Origin: Chloroflexota bacterium
GTDB lineage: Bacteria > Chloroflexota > Chloroflexia > JAMDCE01
NCBI GenBank assembly: GCA_023489135.1
Contig: JAMDCE010000144.1
Span: 1-9,702 of the forward strand
Length of the DNA: 9,702 nt
Direction of reading: 5' to 3'
Numbering within the stretch: position 1 is the stretch's first letter; each line of letters opens with the position of its first letter. Shown here in pieces: positions 7,148 through 9,702 of the stretch. The notes beneath the pieces were generated by a model that had not been told where the DNA came from, ran no database searches, and worked only from the letters and a program-made list of their open reading frames with translations. A program made the translations under genes and the position numbers.

Positions 7148-7159
7148 CACTCCGACTCC

Positions 7160-8422
7160 TTACACCGTAACCAATGTTTTCTTGTGCTCCAAAGACTCAA
7201 AGAAGGCATCGACGCGATTCTTGATTTGAGCTTCGGAGAAATAGCGAGGGTCCTCTATGTCCGATTCGATCAACAAGGTAGGCACGCCGAGATCGCGCAC
7301 GAAGTACTCGCGCATGTCACCCTGACCGGCCGAGAACAGCCGGCAGCTCTTCACGGAATGAATCACCAGGGTATCGGCCGACCACTCCTCCAGGTAGCGC
7401 TTGATCTGCGCGCTCCGCTGGAAGAGATTGCGGTTGGTGTAGTTCTGGATGAGCATGTGCTCCGCGATGCTTTCCAGCGGCCGATCTGGATCGTGCCGGA
7501 AGCCGAATTCCCAGAGACCCCCCACGGTGGAATAGGTTGACGCCACCGCGACGGCGCCCCATTTGGTGAACAGATCCCGGAAGGTCCGGAGGTAAGGCCA
7601 GGGGGGCGGGCCTTCGATCACGAATCGGAAGCGCTCCTCGGGAAGCACCCCCTGCCCGAGGCGCACGCGCTCGTCGAGCTCCTGATAGGCCTCCTTGAAG
7701 AAAGTAACGCCTTCCTCCGATCCCCGGACGCAGTATAGAGGGGCCATCAGAGTAACGGCATCGAAGTAGGCATCGAACGGGGTGGGTACGTTCTGGGTAA
7801 GGGCTTTGATCTTGGACCAGTAGTCCTCCGCCTCACCCGCTCGCGCCAGCACCTGCCGCAGCTTGTCCTCATCCAGTTTCTTGCCGCTAAGGCGCTCCAT
7901 TACGGCGATCAGCTCCTTGAGCTGTCCGACCACGTACTCCACGTCTTCCCGGAGCATCCCGTGGTCTATGTCTCGAACGAAAGGAATGTCGAGATTGAAG
8001 ATGGTGGCGCCGGTGTACTCGGCCAGGTGCTCGAACCAGTTCAGGTACACGTTGCAGCCCACGAAGTTGCACAGTATGAGCGACGGCTTAGGAATCTTAG
8101 CGAATGGCGTTTCCATGCCGCTGAAATACAGCCCGACATCTGCCTTCACGTAGGCGCAGTTATCCATCGAGTAGCCCATTTCCTCGGCCTTCTGGATGTA
8201 AGGCAAAGCCTCCTTCTTCACCGCCATCTGCAGGCTGTTGACCTCGGGATAAACGGGCACCATGTCGAAGGCCTGCACCAGCTCCACCGGGTTTCCGCTT
8301 ACCAGCATGTAGACCGAGGCCGGGGCACCCGATCCCGCTGCCTGCGTCAGCCGGGCGTAGTAGTTGCCCATGATATCTTTTTGCAACAGGTGAATTCTCC
8401 CCTGATAGCTTCCCTCAGCCAT
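7160..8422 (-). CDS. Benzoyl-CoA reductase subunit B-like protein (BcrB/BadE/BzdO; 2-hydroxyacyl-CoA dehydratase family)
   Basis: A 420-residue catalytic-type subunit. The ATG at 8422 has AGGAG (8429-8433) six bases upstream, touching the stop of the previous gene. Features seen: VYMLVSGNPVELVQAFDMVP followed by VYPEVNSLQ near residues 38-65, MDNCAYVKADVG with Cys89, Cys118 and Cys123 around an ILCNFVGCNVYLNWFEHLAE segment, Cys231, and the C-terminal IHSVKSCRLFS with Cys360 then LLIESDIEDPRYFSEAQIKN. Cys89, Cys123 and Cys360 are the likely [4Fe-4S] ligands, by position in the HgdA/HgdB/BcrB/BcrC family. The NSLQ block, the KSC block and the closing EAQIKNRVDAFFE fit my memory of BadE/BcrB better than HgdA or HgdB. 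Length matches BcrB (about 430). Likely role: together with the C-type subunit it forms the acyl-CoA-reducing module. A 2-hydroxyacyl-CoA dehydratase-like reaction remains possible. Confidence 0.82.
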   Translation of the reverse strand: MAEGSYQGRIHLLQKDIMGNYYARLTQAAGSGAPASVYMLVSGNPVELVQAFDMVPVYPEVNSLQMAVKKEALPYIQKAEEMGYSMDNCAYVKADVGLYFSGMETPFAKIPKPSLILCNFVGCNVYLNWFEHLAEYTGATIFNLDIPFVRDIDHGMLREDVEYVVGQLKELIAVMERLSGKKLDEDKLRQVLARAGEAEDYWSKIKALTQNVPTPFDAYFDAVTLMAPLYCVRGSEEGVTFFKEAYQELDERVRLGQGVLPEERFRFVIEGPPPWPYLRTFRDLFTKWGAVAVASTYSTVGGLWEFGFRHDPDRPLESIAEHMLIQNYTNRNLFQRSAQIKRYLEEWSADTLVIHSVKSCRLFSAGQGDMREYFVRDLGVPTLLIESDIEDPRYFSEAQIKNRVDAFFESLEHKKTLVTV

Positions 8423-8432
8423 TGTCCTCTCC

Positions 8433-9602
8433 TTAATCGAACAGCATAGATTCTACAAAGGTCTCGACCTGCGTCTGCAGGGAGTCGTACATCCACATTT
8501 TCTCCTCGTATTCCAGGAAGAGATGGGGAATGTCCGCGTCGTCCAGCGCCTTGCGATACAAGGCGTAGTCGAACAGGGCCGGCTCGCAGAACTTGGGCGC
8601 CAGGACGATCACCGCGTCCGCCCCGGATTCCCTGACTTTCTGAATGAGATGAGCAGCCTTCGTCGTCCGTGTATCGTGCTTCACGCTGGCAAAGACGCTC
8701 CGGTCGATGTAGCTTTGCGCCAGCCCCCGGGTTGGGCTGCCGTCGCTAGGCACTTCGTCCAGGAACCAGCGCCAGCCCAGCAAGAAGTCGTCGTCGAGGA
8801 TGTAGCAGCCGGCCTCTTCCAGCGTGGCGATGAGATCGACCGGCGGCTGCTCGCAGAACGATCCCTCCACGACCACCGTGATGCGGTCCTTGCGCTTGGC
8901 TTCCCGACCCCTGGCCGCTTCCAGGGCGTCCTGCAGCAGGTGCAGGTGTTCCTCGGGGGGAATACGGGTGCCCACCCGGACGAGGGCATACGATTCGGCC
9001 GCGGACAGGCTCTGCGGGCGCGCCCTCCGGAGGCCATAGAGCGATTTCACCAGGCCTCGCGTGCGGTTGTAGATTCGGATGCTCCGATGGAGATCCTCGT
9101 CGAGCACCCGGCGGCTTGCGATTTCCTCGAACGTCTTCTTGATCCTCTCGTATTCCCGCTCCAGGTACTGGGCCGCCAGAGGGGTATCCATATTTTGGGG
9201 AAAATGGATGTATTCGACTTTCAGATTCGGCAGATTGCGCTTCACGACGCTGGCCAGGTTCCTGGCGGGGTCGCAGATGGAATCGAAGACCATGCCCTCA
9301 AACGCATCCAATCGGCCGGTAAGCCCCAATTCGAGCGTGCTTTTGACGATGGAACAGATGAACGACTGGAAGCGAGAATCGGCATGGGCGATCTCGATCT
9401 GGTTTCCCGCCCCGATCACACCCACCGGCAGCAGCCCCGCCGCGTGAATTAGCTCCACCGGCGTGTACACGGGGAAGCAGCCCACCGCCTTTCCCCCCGG
9501 GGTTCGCGACTTCCAGTCTTTTACGGCTTGAAACGATGGATCGTCGAAGATCTCGCGACACTTCGCCACGATCTCCTCGACGGAGAGACTCTTAACAACC
9601 AT
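8433..9602 (-). CDS. Benzoyl-CoA reductase subunit C-like protein (BcrC/BadD/BzdN; 2-hydroxyacyl-CoA dehydratase family)
   Basis: First visible gene of the operon, 389 residues, close to BcrC (about 385). The ATG at 9602 is chosen because AGGAG (9611-9615) lies eight bases upstream. The frame stays open to the window edge but runs through a GC-rich palindrome that gives an unlikely Pro/Arg-rich extension. The N-terminal block GCFPVYTPVELIHAAGLLPV, then GAGNQIEIAHADSRFQSFIC, is the hallmark stretch of BcrC/BadD as I recall it, followed by SICDPARN and EYIHFPQNMDT. Cysteines in conserved-looking blocks are Cys83 (FICS), Cys110 (SICD), Cys250 (SFCE) and Cys339 (KFCE); three of these, probably 83, 110 and 339, should hold a [4Fe-4S] cluster. 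The C-terminus (PHLFLEYEEKMWMYDSLQTQ) also fits the family. Partner of the B-like subunit encoded 10 nt downstream. Confident in family; moderately confident in the benzoyl-CoA reductase subclass. Confidence 0.84.
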   Translation of the reverse strand: MVVKSLSVEEIVAKCREIFDDPSFQAVKDWKSRTPGGKAVGCFPVYTPVELIHAAGLLPVGVIGAGNQIEIAHADSRFQSFICSIVKSTLELGLTGRLDAFEGMVFDSICDPARNLASVVKRNLPNLKVEYIHFPQNMDTPLAAQYLEREYERIKKTFEEIASRRVLDEDLHRSIRIYNRTRGLVKSLYGLRRARPQSLSAAESYALVRVGTRIPPEEHLHLLQDALEAARGREAKRKDRITVVVEGSFCEQPPVDLIATLEEAGCYILDDDFLLGWRWFLDEVPSDGSPTRGLAQSYIDRSVFASVKHDTRTTKAAHLIQKVRESGADAVIVLAPKFCEPALFDYALYRKALDDADIPHLFLEYEEKMWMYDSLQTQVETFVESMLFD

Positions 9603-9643
9603 TACTCTCACTCCTACCCGGAATCTATTGGCAACGCCTTGCT

Positions 9644-9665
9644 CCCTCCCCGTCCACGGGGAGGG
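9644..9665. repeat. C/G-rich palindrome upstream of the operon (dispersed-repeat type)
   Basis: Bases 9644-9652 and 9657-9665 form a perfect 9-bp stem around TCCA, followed by another G-rich run (to about 9677). This CCCTCCCCG/CGGGGAGGG form resembles short intergenic palindromes scattered in many bacterial genomes. In translation it gives the familiar meaningless Pro-Ser-Pro-Gly-Arg pattern, which argues against reading the first operon gene through it. In the operon leader it could also fold as an RNA hairpin some 40 bases before the start codon. Confidence 0.55.
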
Positions 9666-9702
9666 CTGGGGAGGGGGCCGATCGCGGACAATAGCTGTCA
9701 AG

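Larger units (their letters stand above)
5536..9602 (-). other. Four-gene operon in bcrC-bcrB-bcrA-bcrD order
   Basis: All four genes are on the minus strand with spacers of 10, 12 and 13 bases. Three downstream genes have Shine-Dalgarno sites that overlap or abut the preceding stop codon, which suggests a single transcript with coupled translation and roughly equal subunit amounts. Two catalytic-type subunits plus two different ATPases is the class I benzoyl-CoA reductase composition; hydroxyacyl-CoA dehydratases normally pair their two subunits with one activase. No promoter was recognised in the 100 bases upstream of the first gene, so transcription may begin outside the window. Confidence 0.75.

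Noticed and set aside
6236..7540. Long open frame of 434 codons on the plus strand, opposite the two ATPase genes
   Set aside because: It is the mirror of well-conserved minus-strand genes in GC-rich DNA, spans a gene boundary of the operon and shows no known motif; its His/Gln/Arg-rich composition is typical of an antisense shadow.
8523..9452. Open frame of 309 codons on the plus strand, opposite the C-like subunit gene
   Set aside because: It lies wholly inside a clearly recognised gene on the other strand, with no independent homology or convincing ribosome site.
7160..9602. Annotation of the catalytic pair as a plain 2-hydroxyglutaryl-CoA dehydratase (HgdA/HgdB)
   Set aside because: There are two distinct ATPase genes instead of one, and the NQIEIAHADSRFQSF and EAQIKNRVDAFFE blocks fit BcrC/BcrB better. 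It is kept as an alternative rather than as the main call.
9696..9701. TTGACA on the minus strand as a -35 box for the operon
   Set aside because: No -10-like hexamer lies 16-18 bases downstream (that region is a C/G run), and the site is at the window edge, so it cannot be supported.

Overview
The window reads as about 9.7 kb of a GC-rich anaerobic bacterium. A Chloroflexota (Dehalococcoidia- or Anaerolineae-like) origin is my best guess. It rests on a secreted repeat protein ending in an 'FLPLV' tail, as I remember from many Chloroflexota exported proteins, on a lipoprotein with a long Lys/Ala/Pro/Thr linker, and on the mix of anaerobic enzymes. No marker gene in the window proves the taxonomy.

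Layout. Plus strand, 1-1838: the 3' part of a glycine/sarcosine/betaine reductase component B (GrdE/GrdG-type) proprotein, then 16 nt later a lipoprotein substrate-binding protein of a NitT/TauT-type ABC importer. A strong hairpin at 1847-1879 closes this unit. Minus strand, 1956-4841: a convergent gene for a secreted protein of 961 residues made of about 21 LVIVD-type repeats. A second hairpin (1895-1959) overlaps its stop codon. Between 4842 and 5535 there is no intact gene. This stretch holds the wreck of an FAD-dependent fumarate-reductase/succinate-dehydrogenase-type flavoprotein gene (N-terminal and C-terminal ends joined, the middle missing, out of frame), a short tandem repeat and a perfect 19-bp inverted repeat.

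Minus strand, 9602 down to 5536: a compact four-gene operon, the main interest of the window. In transcription order it encodes a BcrC/BadD/BzdN-like subunit, a BcrB/BadE/BzdO-like subunit, a BcrA/BzdP-like activating ATPase and a BcrD/BadG-like ATPase. Spacers are 10-13 nt, and Shine-Dalgarno sites overlap or touch the preceding stop codons. Content and order match class I (ATP-dependent) benzoyl-CoA reductase operons: two ATPase subunits couple ATP hydrolysis to low-potential electron transfer into the C/B catalytic pair. No ferredoxin, dienoyl-CoA hydratase or ring-opening gene lies inside the window, so the substrate (benzoyl-CoA or another acyl-CoA) is not settled. A C/G-rich palindrome of dispersed-repeat type lies just upstream of the first operon gene.
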